Positions 1-7,392 of a stretch of 55,571 nucleotides of DNA are shown here, piece after piece. A program made the position numbers and the translations under genes. The notes under the pieces are model-generated. The model was not told the DNA's origin and ran no database searches. It saw only the letters and a program-made list of their open reading frames with translations. This stretch comes from Roseovarius sp. TE539 (lineage in GTDB: Bacteria > Pseudomonadota > Alphaproteobacteria > Rhodobacterales > Rhodobacteraceae). The DNA lies in assembly GCF_003298505.1 (NCBI RefSeq), contig NZ_QNGB01000023.1, positions 1-55,571 of the forward strand, in the 5' to 3' direction. Each line of letters starts with the position of its first letter. Position 1 is the first letter of the stretch.

Positions 1-48
1 CTGCAGGATCCCGACAATCTGTTCTTCGGTGAAGCGTGATTTGCGCAT
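1..48 (-). CDS. IS3-family transposase OrfA, N-terminus only
   Basis: Sixteen codons are visible, beginning MRKSRFTEEQIVGIL. This is the characteristic opening of the IS3-family OrfA helix-turn-helix protein, which binds the element ends and is fused to OrfB by frameshifting to make the active transposase. The start ATG (48-46) follows a purine-rich GAGGAGAAC leader that serves as the ribosome binding site. The rest lies outside the window, so integrity and subgroup cannot be judged. It is a different element from the OrfA at 170-511, since the N-terminal sequences do not match. Confidence 0.75.
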   Translation of the reverse strand, partial: MRKSRFTEEQIVGILQ

Positions 49-127
49 CGTCTGTTCTCCTCGTCGCTTTGAACGTTACGAGAACAAACTCTACTTTTGA
101 ATGGCCCGGTTTTGCGGGGGCAGGTCA
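1..127 (-). mobile_element. End of an IS3-family element, cut by the window edge
   Basis: This is the transposase-start end of an insertion sequence whose body lies to the left of the window. Read on the minus strand the end begins TGACCTGCCCCC near position 127, a typical IS3-family (IS407-like) terminus, followed by an untranslated leader and the start of a transposase OrfA at 48. The neighbouring DNA (128-554) is itself IS3-family sequence whose orfB stops almost at this boundary, so this element probably inserted into, or replaced, part of the other. The target duplication cannot be tested because the far end is outside the window. Confidence 0.6.
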
Positions 128-554
128 GGACCAATGGCGGCACCATGCCGAACTCTTCAATAAAGGCGATCATCGCTTCAGTGGGCGGTCGAGTTCCGCC
201 TGCGCAAAATAAGCTGTCGCCTTGCGGAGAATTTCATTCGCTCGGCGCAGTTCACGGTTCTCTCGTTCCAGCGTCTTGATGCGATCACGTTCCTCGGTCG
301 TCACGCCATTCCGCATGCCGATGTCCTTTTCAGCCTGTTTAACCCATCCGCTCAAGGTCTGCGGAATACAGCCGATCTTGGGTGCAATGGCCGCTATCGC
401 GCCAGCCTGCGTTTCATAGCAGCCTTGATGCTCGAACACCATTCGGACCGCCCTCGCGCGGACCTCTGGCGAGTAGCGACTTGCCATTTTGCTTTTTGTC
501 ATTACCATCATCCTTACTTAAGTTGATGGTCTCCGACAAACTCGGGGCGATTCA
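128..554 (-). mobile_element. Truncated IS3-family element (left end plus orfA)
   Basis: Read on the minus strand the element starts at 554 with TGAATCGCCCCGAG, an IS3-type inverted-repeat terminus, then a short leader and orfA (511-170). Downstream, a methionine-led reading frame beginning MIAFIEEFG (from about 180) resembles the start of IS3 orfB. It runs only about ten codons before it loses similarity and meets the terminus of the neighbouring element at 127. Almost all of orfB, which holds the DDE catalytic domain, is missing, so the element cannot move by itself. Confidence 0.65.
170..511 (-). CDS. IS3-family transposase OrfA (partner OrfB lost)
   Basis: A 113-residue protein with an N-terminal helix-turn-helix of the HTH_Tnp_1 type (about residues 12-60; the [12 protein letters not shown] motif is visible) and a C-terminal leucine-zipper-like coiled coil (about 75-105, [18 protein letters not shown]). 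This is the usual architecture of IS3 OrfA, which recognises the element ends and is joined to OrfB by -1 frameshifting. The ribosome binding site AAGGA best fits the fourth codon ATG at 502. OrfB is reduced to its first codons by the neighbouring IS end at 127, so the gene is a remnant whose product could at most act as a repressor. Confidence 0.8.
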   Translation of the reverse strand: MMVMTKSKMASRYSPEVRARAVRMVFEHQGCYETQAGAIAAIAPKIGCIPQTLSGWVKQAEKDIGMRNGVTTEERDRIKTLERENRELRRANEILRKATAYFAQAELDRPLKR

Positions 555-679
555 TGGTAGCGCCCGCTGCGATTCACCAAATGCCTGACCTTACCCGCCA
601 TGATGATCCCCATTTGTAACCATAAAACGGACGAGGCCCCTGCTATGCAAGGGTTTTATTTAATTACAATGGGGTAGGA

Positions 680-755
<76 letters not shown>

Positions 756-827
756 GTGTCGCGCGTCTTAGCCGCAGTGTCGCGCCCGCGCAAGGGGCTT
801 GGATGCGTTGCCGCCAAGCTGCTGCGA

Positions 828-1421
828 TCATTCGATAACCCTTGCCACCCCGTCGCGGATGTGATGCACCACGCCCTGCCCGCCCGGCAACGCCGACAGA
901 TCCTGCAAGGCGCGGCCCAGTACCAGGCAGCGCAGGGCACGAGACGTGACACCGTGGGTTACAAGAACCGTTGGTCCCTCCAGCCGTTCCAGCAGCGCTT
1001 GCAGCCGCGTCTCGATTCCGGACAGGGTTTCGCCGCCCGGGGCGGAAAATTTCCAAAGGTTCGGATCATCCGCTTGGGTCAATTCCGGATGCGCGGCGTG
1101 AATCTCGGCCACGCTCTGTCCCTGCCATTCACCCAAGCCCACCTCCACCAGATCAGGTTCGGCCTCGGGCACAAGGCGCGCAACCGCGCCGGCGATGTCG
1201 GCGGTGCGCCATGCCCGGCCGGCGGGGCTCGACAGCATCTGTACCGGCGTTTGAGGAAGTTCGCGGCGCAGAATCACGCCCTGGCGACGCGCCTGCGCCT
1301 CGCCTTCGGCTGTCAACGGGCTGTCAAGCCGGCCTTGCAGACGTTCGGCGTCGTTCCATTCCGTGCGGCCATGGCGCAGAATCCACAATTCGGGAACCGG
1401 CTTTGCCATGCGCATCATCAC
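828..1421 (-). CDS. Histidine phosphatase family protein
   Basis: A 197-residue protein of the phosphoglycerate-mutase/acid-phosphatase superfamily. The RHG motif (residues 16-18, catalytic His17), a second catalytic His at 156 within VTHG, and the acidic segment EVGLGEWQG (92-101) are all present, so the active site looks complete. The short length and the LGEWQG motif resemble the CobC/SixA-like phosphatase branch, but the substrate cannot be read from sequence. Four in-frame methionines occur in the first five codons; the real start may be Met5 (MAKPVPE). It sits alone between two tRNA-Val genes on the same strand, the upstream one ending 20 bp before it. Confidence 0.85.
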   Translation of the reverse strand: MMMRMAKPVPELWILRHGRTEWNDAERLQGRLDSPLTAEGEAQARRQGVILRRELPQTPVQMLSSPAGRAWRTADIAGAVARLVPEAEPDLVEVGLGEWQGQSVAEIHAAHPELTQADDPNLWKFSAPGGETLSGIETRLQALLERLEGPTVLVTHGVTSRALRCLVLGRALQDLSALPGGQGVVHHIRDGVARVIE

Positions 1422-1440
1422 CGCGAAAAAACGAGGACCG

Positions 1441-1515
1441 TGGTGGGTGATAGAAGATTCGAACTTCTGACATCTTCGATGTGAACGAAGCGCTCTACCA
1501 CTGAGCTAATCACCC
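1441..1515 (-). tRNA. tRNA-Val (CAC anticodon)
   Basis: A 75-nt cloverleaf with encoded CCA (1441-1443). The acceptor stem is GGGTGAT/ATCACCC, anticodon stem CTTCG/CGAAG, loop TTCACAT (anticodon CAC), T-loop TTCGAAT. It reads GUG. Compared with the tRNA-Val at 680-755 the acceptor and anticodon stems are identical but the D-loop is one base shorter and the T-stem differs. Confidence 0.95.
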
Positions 1516-1534
1516 GCCGGATCGCTGTTTAGCG

Positions 1535-2041
1535 TCACTCCGCGGCGTCTGCAACCGTATCTTTTTCGCCCGTTCCATCATCGGGACCGGCGCTTGCCGA
1601 CTTGCTCTGACGGATCTTGGCGAAGATCACCCGGGCATTGGAGGAGTCCTTGGTCCGGCTTTGCTTGACCTTACCAAAGGGCTGAAGATTGAGTTCCCGC
1701 CCTTTCGCCAGCGCCGCGCCCATCTCGTCGATCATCGCCTCGACAACCGGTTTTGCAAAGCGTTTCTTGACCCCGGTCTTTTCCACGACGGTTGCGATCA
1801 ATTCGCGTTTGCGAAGCGCCGTATCCTGAGGAAACTGCGCCGCATCCGCCGAGCTCTCCGCACCCGCGGGTTTCGCAGCCGGGACCGATGCGGTGGCCGG
1901 GCGCGTCCTGGCGGCAGGGCTGCGTGTCCCGCCCGTCTCCGGGGCGTCCGATGCAGACTTTCCCGCACTGGCCGCTTTCGGGCGCGCCGTGGAGGACGTC
2001 TTGCGCTTGGTCGTCTTGCTGGTTGTTCGGCTCGTGGCCAT
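1535..2041 (-). CDS. HU/IHF-family DNA-binding protein with Ala/Lys-rich N-terminal extension
   Basis: A 168-residue protein in two parts. Residues 1 to about 80 are low-complexity and rich in Ala, Ser, Thr, Pro, Lys and Arg, with SPAARTRPATAS-like stretches. The C-terminal part, starting near ALRKRELIATVVEKTG, matches the HU/IHF fold: the alpha-helical dimerisation region, the beta-arm segment LNLQPFGKVKQ, and an arginine-rich tail. HU proteins bend and compact DNA as dimers; the basic tail recalls the extended HU-like proteins of alphaproteobacteria and actinobacteria. I chose the ATG at 2041 because GAGG precedes it. A GTG at 2068 would add nine residues. Confidence 0.75.
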   Translation of the reverse strand: MATSRTTSKTTKRKTSSTARPKAASAGKSASDAPETGGTRSPAARTRPATASVPAAKPAGAESSADAAQFPQDTALRKRELIATVVEKTGVKKRFAKPVVEAMIDEMGAALAKGRELNLQPFGKVKQSRTKDSSNARVIFAKIRQSKSASAGPDDGTGEKDTVADAAE

Positions 2042-2168
2042 GGTTTGCCTCGCTTCATTGACTGCCACGCAACCCTAACTGCAAACCGCAGACCAATCCA
2101 CAGGCAACTTGCCGCGACTTACCGGATATGGATTACATCCCGGGACCGGTCACAAGATGAACACGGTT

Positions 2169-3764
2169 TCAAAGCCCGCGAAACAGGCCCCCAAGAAGCC
2201 CGCGCACGATCCTGCGGCCGGTTGAACCCTTGATCTCGCGCACCAGCGCGTCGGCCATCGCGGATCCCACCCTGCCTCCGAAACTTTCGCTGCGGGCGCT
2301 GGAACGGGGAACGCGGGATCCGCTGTACCTTCGGGCTGCGTTGAACTCGCGCTCAGCAGGTCCACCGTTTTCCGCCTTGTCTTCGGCCCGCACGGCGGCC
2401 TTTGCCGCCTCTTCGGCCCGTTTGGCAAGCATTTCATGGGCCGAGGCACGATCCACCGGCGTCTCGTATTTGCCCGACATCGGGGAGGCTGCGATCACTG
2501 CCTTGCGCGCCTCCGGGTCGATTGGTCCGAGCCACGAGGAGGGCGGGCGGATCAGCGTGCGCTCAACAATTCCCGGCGCGCCCTTGTCTTCCAGCACCGA
2601 TGTCACCGCCTCTCCCACGCCGACATCCCGGATCGCGTCCGCCGTATCGAACCGCGGATTGGGCCGGTAGGTTTCGGCAGCCCGCATCAGCGCCTTCCTG
2701 TCGCGCGCGGTGAACGCCCGTAACGCGTGCTGCACCCGGTTGCCGAGCTGTCCCAGGACATCCTCGGGCACATCATCCGGGTTCTGGGTGACAAAATAGA
2801 CACCGACCCCCTTCGAGCGGATCAACCGTGCCACCTGCTCGACCTTTTCCACCAGGGCCTCGGGCGCATCATCAAAAAGAAGATGCGCCTCGTCGAAGAA
2901 GAAAACCAGTTTCGGCTTGTCGGGGTCACCGACCTCGGGAAGCGACTCGAAGAGTTCGGACAAGAGCCAGAGAAGAAAGGTCGCATACAGCCGCGGCGAT
3001 GCCATAAGGCGATCCGCGGCAAGGATGCCGATACGCCCCCGTCCATCCGGTTCGACGCGCATCATGTCGCCGAGGTCCAGTGCCGGCTCTCCGAAGAACT
3101 GCGCACCACCCTGATTTTCGAGCACCAGAAGCGCCCTTTGAATCGCGCCAACGGAGCGCGGCGAGACATTGCCGTACCGAAGCGACAGATCGGCGCTGTT
3201 GCGTCCCACCCAGACCAGCATCGCCTGAAGATCCTTCAGGTCGAGAAGCGGCAGACCCCCCTCGTCCGCCACCCGGAAGGCGATGTTCATCACACCTTCC
3301 TGCGCCGCGCTCAGGTCCAGCAACCGCGACAGAAGCAGCGGCCCCATCTCAGCAACGGTGGTTCGCACGGGATGCCCCTGTGTGGCGAAGATATCCCAGA
3401 ACGTGACCGGAAAGGCCTTGTAGCCGTAATCATGAAATCCGATCTTCGCGGCGCGAGAGCCGAAGGCATCGTGAAGCTTGAAATCCGGGCTGCCGGACTT
3501 CGCAAGGCCGGAAAGATCACCCTTCACATCCGACAGGAAAACCGGCACCCCGGCGTCGGAAAACCCTTCGGCAAGGATCTGCAGGGTGACGGTCTTGCCT
3601 GTACCGGTTGCGCCGGCAATCAGCCCATGCCGGTTTGCATAGTTCAACGGCAACCCCTGTGGTGAGCGGTAATCAACACCACCACCGCCCAGAAAAATCC
3701 TGTTTTCCAGCACCTTGCCCTCCGGCCGAAAATCTCCGCATTGCGACCATACAATCTTAAACAT
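2169..3764 (-). CDS. HerA-like ATPase, DUF853 (YjgR) family
   Basis: A 531-residue P-loop ATPase of the HerA/FtsK-related DUF853 family. The Walker A motif GATGTGKT lies at 51-58, a KGDLSGL segment typical of the family follows near 81, and the Walker B motif is VFFFDEAH at 287-294. The C-terminal 80 residues are charged and Ala/Arg-rich, ending in a hydrophobic [11 protein letters not shown] tail. HerA-type ATPases form hexamers that move DNA, but the role of DUF853 proteins is not established. The reading frame is open 57 codons further upstream. The ATG at 3764 is preferred because AGGGTGG precedes it and MFKI is the usual family start. Confidence 0.85.
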   Translation of the reverse strand: MFKIVWSQCGDFRPEGKVLENRIFLGGGGVDYRSPQGLPLNYANRHGLIAGATGTGKTVTLQILAEGFSDAGVPVFLSDVKGDLSGLAKSGSPDFKLHDAFGSRAAKIGFHDYGYKAFPVTFWDIFATQGHPVRTTVAEMGPLLLSRLLDLSAAQEGVMNIAFRVADEGGLPLLDLKDLQAMLVWVGRNSADLSLRYGNVSPRSVGAIQRALLVLENQGGAQFFGEPALDLGDMMRVEPDGRGRIGILAADRLMASPRLYATFLLWLLSELFESLPEVGDPDKPKLVFFFDEAHLLFDDAPEALVEKVEQVARLIRSKGVGVYFVTQNPDDVPEDVLGQLGNRVQHALRAFTARDRKALMRAAETYRPNPRFDTADAIRDVGVGEAVTSVLEDKGAPGIVERTLIRPPSSWLGPIDPEARKAVIAASPMSGKYETPVDRASAHEMLAKRAEEAAKAAVRAEDKAENGGPAEREFNAARRYSGSRVPRSSARSESFGGRVGSAMADALVREIKGSTGRRIVRGLLGGLFRGL

Positions 3765-3839
3765 CTGCTGCCACCCTGAATTCCGCCGTGGGGTGCGATT
3801 GTCCTCCGTTCCGCGGCATGACTTCCTCCCTGTCAGACT

Positions 3840-3867
3840 GGCCGCGCCCCCGGGCGCGGCCCTTTTT
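3840..3867 (+). terminator. Strong GC hairpin with T-run
   Basis: A 9-10 bp stem GGCCGCGCCC/GGGCGCGGCC at 3840-3861 is followed on the plus strand by five T residues (3863-3867). It is oriented as an intrinsic terminator for plus-strand transcription, yet no plus-strand gene precedes it. It could insulate the ncRNA/ialB promoters downstream from antisense transcription over the HerA-like gene. Confidence 0.45.
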
Positions 3868-3898
3868 GATCCAGCCGCGAATTTGCACATCTTGACTG

Positions 3899-3927
3899 TT
3901 GACGGCTCAACATGGCTGGCATACCGT
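3899..3927 (+). promoter_or_regulatory. Candidate sigma70-type promoter for a small RNA
   Basis: TTGACG (3899-3904) and TACCGT (3922-3927) are separated by exactly 17 bp. A second TTGACT lies 7 bp upstream. No open reading frame with a ribosome binding site starts before the terminator at 3975-3998, so the predicted transcript would be short and non-coding. Confidence 0.35.
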
Positions 3928-3933
3928 TTGCGC

Positions 3934-3998
3934 AATCACTAAGTCGGCCAGTCCGGCAGGGAGAATAACGGGAAGGGGCCTCAGGGCCCCTTTTCCTT
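3934..3998 (+). ncRNA. Candidate small RNA of about 65 nt
   Basis: Predicted only from architecture: a promoter-like pair ending at 3927, a start near 3934, and a compact intrinsic terminator (stem GGGGCC/GGCCCC with flanking A-T pairs, then a T-rich tail at 3991-4000). The interval has no plausible coding frame. It lies 120 bp upstream of ialB, so it could also be the attenuated leader of that gene. I do not recognise it as a known sRNA or riboswitch family. Confidence 0.3.
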
Positions 3999-4000
3999 TT
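3973..4000 (+). terminator. Intrinsic terminator upstream of ialB
   Basis: Stem GGGGCC (3975-3980), loop TCAG, stem GGCCCC (3985-3990), extended by AA/TT pairs, then the pyrimidine tail TTTTCCTTTT. It ends the candidate small RNA or a short ialB leader. Confidence 0.6.
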
Positions 4001-4120
4001 CCGGCTACCCTCGTTTTGCGGAAATCCGCCTTGCACCGGGAAAGGCTCTGCGGTTTTATCCTGACAAGCCGGCGGCGCCCATGTTACGGCGCCTCAACCA
4101 ATCCGAACCCGAGGATAGAA

Positions 4121-4690
4121 ATGCCCCATTTCCACAAGACGCTGACACTTATCGCCGCGATGGCCATGGCATCCGCCGCTGTCGCGCAGGATGACGCGGT
4201 AACCGATGCCGATGACCTGTCGCTGGGCCGGGAAGTCGCGGAGCCGACCTATATCAAGGAACAGTATGAAGACTGGCAGCTCAAATGCTTCCGCAGCGAG
4301 GCAGAGGAAGATCCGTGCCAGATGTTCCAGCTCATCAATGGCGAGGATGGCAACCCGGTCGCCCAGATCAGCCTGTTCCGCCTTCCCGAGGGCAACCCGG
4401 CCGAAGCGGGCGCCACGATCACGGTTCCACTGGCCACGCTTCTGACCGAGGAGGTGCAGATCAGAATCGACGACGGCAAAGCCAAGAGCTACCCCTACAC
4501 CCTGTGTTCCCAGGTCGGCTGTTTCGCACAGATCGGCTTTACCGAAGACGATGTCGACTCCCTCAAGAAGGGCGAAACTGCCATGGTGACGGTGGTGCAT
4601 GCACAGGCCCCCGGCCGACCGATCAACATTCCGGTGTCGCTCCAGGGTTTTACCGCCGCCTATGACAATGTCTCGGTTGCGCAAAGATAA
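4121..4690 (+). CDS. Invasion-associated locus B (IalB) family protein
   Basis: A 189-residue exported protein. Residues 1-22 form a signal peptide ending AVA before QDD, then follows the IalB-type domain with its paired cysteines: one pair in LKCFRSEAEEDPCQMF, the other in LCSQVGCF. The family is named after a Bartonella invasion protein but is widespread in free-living alphaproteobacteria, where its periplasmic role is unknown; a virulence reading is not warranted. The ATG at 4121 follows GAGGATAG. The gene is monocistronic, with an intrinsic terminator at 4736-4764, and converges on the ketosynthase gene. Confidence 0.8.
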   Translation: MPHFHKTLTLIAAMAMASAAVAQDDAVTDADDLSLGREVAEPTYIKEQYEDWQLKCFRSEAEEDPCQMFQLINGEDGNPVAQISLFRLPEGNPAEAGATITVPLATLLTEEVQIRIDDGKAKSYPYTLCSQVGCFAQIGFTEDDVDSLKKGETAMVTVVHAQAPGRPINIPVSLQGFTAAYDNVSVAQR

Positions 4691-4735
4691 GCGGGACGCA
4701 AGTGCACATGGCGGCGTTTGCTGGCCGCCCTCACG

Positions 4736-4764
4736 GCGCCGGCCCATCAGGGGCGGCGCTTTTT
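4736..4764 (+). terminator. Intrinsic terminator after ialB
   Basis: GCGCCGGCCC (4736-4745), loop ATCA, GGGGCGGCGC (4750-4759) with one mismatch, followed by TTTTT. It sits in the 77-bp gap between the convergent ialB and ketosynthase genes and may serve both. Confidence 0.65.
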
Positions 4765-4767
4765 CGT

Positions 4768-5985
4768 TCAATTTCTGCTCACACGCCTGAGCGCCAGAAC
4801 CGCGTTCAGCCCGCCGAAGGCGAAAGCGTTGGACAGCGCCACGTCCACATGCCTTTCGCGGGCCTCGTTCGGCACCACGTCGAGGGCGCATTCCGGGTCC
4901 GGCTCTTCGTAGCCGATGGTAGGCGCGATCACCCCGTCCCGAACCGCCATGATACAGGCCAGAAGCTCTACCGCGCCGGTGGCACCGATCAGGTGTCCGT
5001 GCATGGATTTCGTTGACGAGATCATCAGCGCATCGGCGTGGGCGCCGAAGACATCCGCCACAGCCGCACTTTCGGTCTTGTCGTTGGCCGCGGTCCCGGT
5101 GCCGTGGGCATTGATGTAACCCACCTCCTCGGGGTTGACGCGCGCATCTGCCATGGCACCCGAGATTGCCCGTGCCGCGCCCTGTTTGGATGGCATGACG
5201 ATATCCGACGCATCCGAGGTCATCGCGAAACCGGCCACCTCGGCCATGATCTCGGCGCCGCGGCGGCGGGCATGCTCATATTCCTCGAAAACGAAGATGC
5301 CAGCGCCTTCCCCCTGAACCATCCCGTTGCGGTTGGCGGAGAATGGCCTGCACCCGTCGCGCGACATCACCCTAAGGCCCTCCCAGGCTTTGACCCCACC
5401 GAAACACAGCATCGATTCCGATCCACCGGTGATCATCACCGGTGTCATTCCGCCATGCACCATCTGGAAAGCCTGTGCCATGGCGTGATTCGAAGACGCG
5501 CAGGCGGTCGAAACCGTGAAGCTGGGCCCCATCAGATTGAATTCCATCGACAAGTGGCTCGCGGCCGCGTTGTTCATGAGTTTGGGAACCACAAAGGGGT
5601 GCACCCGGTTCTTTCCGTCCTCGTAGACAGTCCGGTAATTCTCGTCGAGGGTGGTCATTCCGCCACCGGAATTACCCAGGACCACACCGGCCCGCGCGGC
5701 AAGTTCGCCGCTGAACTCCAGCCCGGACTGCGCCACCGCTTCGCGCGCGGCAACGATGGTGAATTGCGTGAAACGGTCAAATAGCGAAAGCTGCTGCCGG
5801 TTGAAACGCTTCTCGGGCTCGAACCCCTTGACCTGTCCGCCAATTCTGATCGCCAGCCGGTCGACATCCCGGAATTCCAGCTCGCCTATGCCGCAGCGCC
5901 CCTCGCGCATGGCCTCCAAGGTGTCCGGAACCGACTGCCCCAGCGAGTTGATGGTGCCGGCGCCGGTGATCACGACCTTTTTCAC
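4768..5985 (-). CDS. Beta-ketoacyl-ACP synthase family protein (FabF/FabB-like)
   Basis: A 405-residue condensing enzyme. The catalytic triad of the KAS I/II class is complete: Cys162 in STACASSNHA, His294 in NAHGTGT and His331 in SMHGHLIGATG, with Lys326 just before it. It would condense malonyl-ACP with an acyl-ACP. The ACP gene immediately upstream overlaps its start by 4 bp (ATGA), and an LpxD-like acyltransferase precedes that, so the enzyme is likely dedicated to a special acyl chain rather than housekeeping FabF. The analogy is to the acpXL clusters of rhizobia for very-long-chain lipid A acyl groups, but this is inference and the gene content differs. Confidence 0.85.
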   Translation of the reverse strand: MKKVVITGAGTINSLGQSVPDTLEAMREGRCGIGELEFRDVDRLAIRIGGQVKGFEPEKRFNRQQLSLFDRFTQFTIVAAREAVAQSGLEFSGELAARAGVVLGNSGGGMTTLDENYRTVYEDGKNRVHPFVVPKLMNNAAASHLSMEFNLMGPSFTVSTACASSNHAMAQAFQMVHGGMTPVMITGGSESMLCFGGVKAWEGLRVMSRDGCRPFSANRNGMVQGEGAGIFVFEEYEHARRRGAEIMAEVAGFAMTSDASDIVMPSKQGAARAISGAMADARVNPEEVGYINAHGTGTAANDKTESAAVADVFGAHADALMISSTKSMHGHLIGATGAVELLACIMAVRDGVIAPTIGYEEPDPECALDVVPNEARERHVDVALSNAFAFGGLNAVLALRRVSRN

Positions 5986-6245
5986 GTCTGCTCTTTCACC
6001 AGTTTCTCGACCCCATCGACAATGGCCGCGACGGTCGAAATGTCGAAATCGCTCTGTTCCGGTTCGTTGGCGTTGAACGGAACAGAGATATCGAACGCTT
6101 CCTCTATCGCGAAGATGCTTTCGACAAGCCCGAGACTGTCGATCCCAAGCGACTCCAGGGTGCTGTCCATCGTTACGTCGGACGGCTCCAGAACGGCTTG
6201 TTCGGCGATGATCTCGATGACGCGATCCCTGATCTGCATGGTCAT
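5982..6245 (-). CDS. Dedicated acyl carrier protein
   Basis: An 87-residue acidic protein with the phosphopantetheine attachment motif GIDSLG; the modified serine is Ser37. The following helix II (LVESIFAIEEAF) is typical of ACPs. It would carry the growing acyl chain for the ketosynthase encoded directly downstream (4-bp overlap) and deliver it to the LpxD-like acyltransferase upstream. The sequence lacks the exact helix II of housekeeping AcpP, which supports a specialised role. Met1 and Met3 are both possible starts. Confidence 0.85.
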   Translation of the reverse strand: MTMQIRDRVIEIIAEQAVLEPSDVTMDSTLESLGIDSLGLVESIFAIEEAFDISVPFNANEPEQSDFDISTVAAIVDGVEKLVKEQT

Positions 6246-6272
6246 GCCTCCCCTTCGCCAGTTGGGGATGAT

Positions 6273-7364
6273 TTACTCACTCTGCGACGACTTGAAAACA
6301 GCCTTTTTGAGCGCGGCGACATCGTCGAACACACGCCCGAGGCGGCGCAGCCGTTTGTAGAGGTCGATATGGCCATCCATCTTCATCGCCGGATAGCCAA
6401 GCATCACCCTTCCGGCCGGGATGTTCGACAGGACGATTGTCCCGCCACCGGTGATGACGTTGTCTCCGATGAAAATGTTGTCACTGACCCCGGTCTGCCC
6501 GGCAAGAACAACATTGTTGCCGATCCGGGTGGAGCCGGCGATTCCCACCATTCCGCAAAGCAGGCAATCGCGTCCCACCTCGACATTGTGCCCGATCATG
6601 ACGAGATTATCGATCTTGGTCCCGGGGCCGATGCAGGTATCCCGGACGGTGCCGCTGTCGATCGTGCAGTTCGCACCAAGCTCCACATCGTCGCCGATCG
6701 TCACCGACCCCAGGGAGTGGATGCGCGCCCAGGACTGGGAGGCCGTATCGCCACTGTCGCCAAGGGTCCGGCGTGCCTGTTCGACCGATGATGTCTCGGG
6801 CGTCACAAAGGAAAATCCGTCCCCCCCGACAACTGCACCGGGCTGCGCAAAAAGCCGTTCACCGATGGTTGCCCGCGCGCCGATTCGGACCCCTTCGCGC
6901 AACAGGCTGTCCGCACCGATCACGCTGTCGGCACCGACATGGCATTGCGGCCCGATGCGCGTGCCGCCCCCGATGTGAGCACGAGGCCCAATGACGCTGA
7001 GCGGCCCGATGCTGACCCCGGCGTCGATCCGGGCGCTTTCGTCGATGACGGCGGAGGGGTGGATGCCGTTTGCCCATCCCTGCCCCGGATCCATCATCGC
7101 GGTCACACCGGACATGGCATAGCGTGGCCGCGGCGCGATAATGGCAGCCTCAAGCCCGAGGTCCTGCCAGTCCGTGTCCTGCGGAAGAACGGCGACACGG
7201 GCGGCGCCCCTTGGCAGGTCCGCGATGAATTCAGGCGTCATCGCGATGACCAGATGTTCAGGCTTCGCGACGGCGGGTTCCGCAACCCCGGTCACCTTCA
7301 GTGAAACGGCGCCCAGGACATCCATCCCGAGCGCCGTACCGATCTCTTTCACCGTGTGCGTCAT
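6273..7364 (-). CDS. LpxD-like UDP-3-O-acylglucosamine N-acyltransferase
   Basis: A 363-residue protein with an N-terminal LpxD-type uridine-binding domain (about 1-95) and a left-handed beta-helix of hexapeptide repeats from residue 100 on ([21 protein letters not shown], and so on). His259 in MIGHNVEVG occupies the place of the catalytic His of LpxD. The family transfers a 3-hydroxyacyl chain from ACP to the amino group of the lipid A precursor. The open frame extends about 100 codons upstream, but the ATG at 7364, preceded by AAGGGGG, gives the normal family length. It is followed at 27 bp by the ACP and ketosynthase genes, probably one operon. It may be a second LpxD paralogue since the usual lpxD-fabZ-lpxA neighbours are absent. 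Confidence 0.85.
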   Translation of the reverse strand: MTHTVKEIGTALGMDVLGAVSLKVTGVAEPAVAKPEHLVIAMTPEFIADLPRGAARVAVLPQDTDWQDLGLEAAIIAPRPRYAMSGVTAMMDPGQGWANGIHPSAVIDESARIDAGVSIGPLSVIGPRAHIGGGTRIGPQCHVGADSVIGADSLLREGVRIGARATIGERLFAQPGAVVGGDGFSFVTPETSSVEQARRTLGDSGDTASQSWARIHSLGSVTIGDDVELGANCTIDSGTVRDTCIGPGTKIDNLVMIGHNVEVGRDCLLCGMVGIAGSTRIGNNVVLAGQTGVSDNIFIGDNVITGGGTIVLSNIPAGRVMLGYPAMKMDGHIDLYKRLRRLGRVFDDVAALKKAVFKSSQSE

Positions 7365-7392
7365 GCCCGCCCCCTTTGATGCGGGACGAGGT

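Noticed and set aside
2727..3665. 312-codon plus-strand open frame
   Set aside because: Exact antisense of the HerA-like ATPase gene; no ribosome binding site, no protein family features; caused by high GC content.
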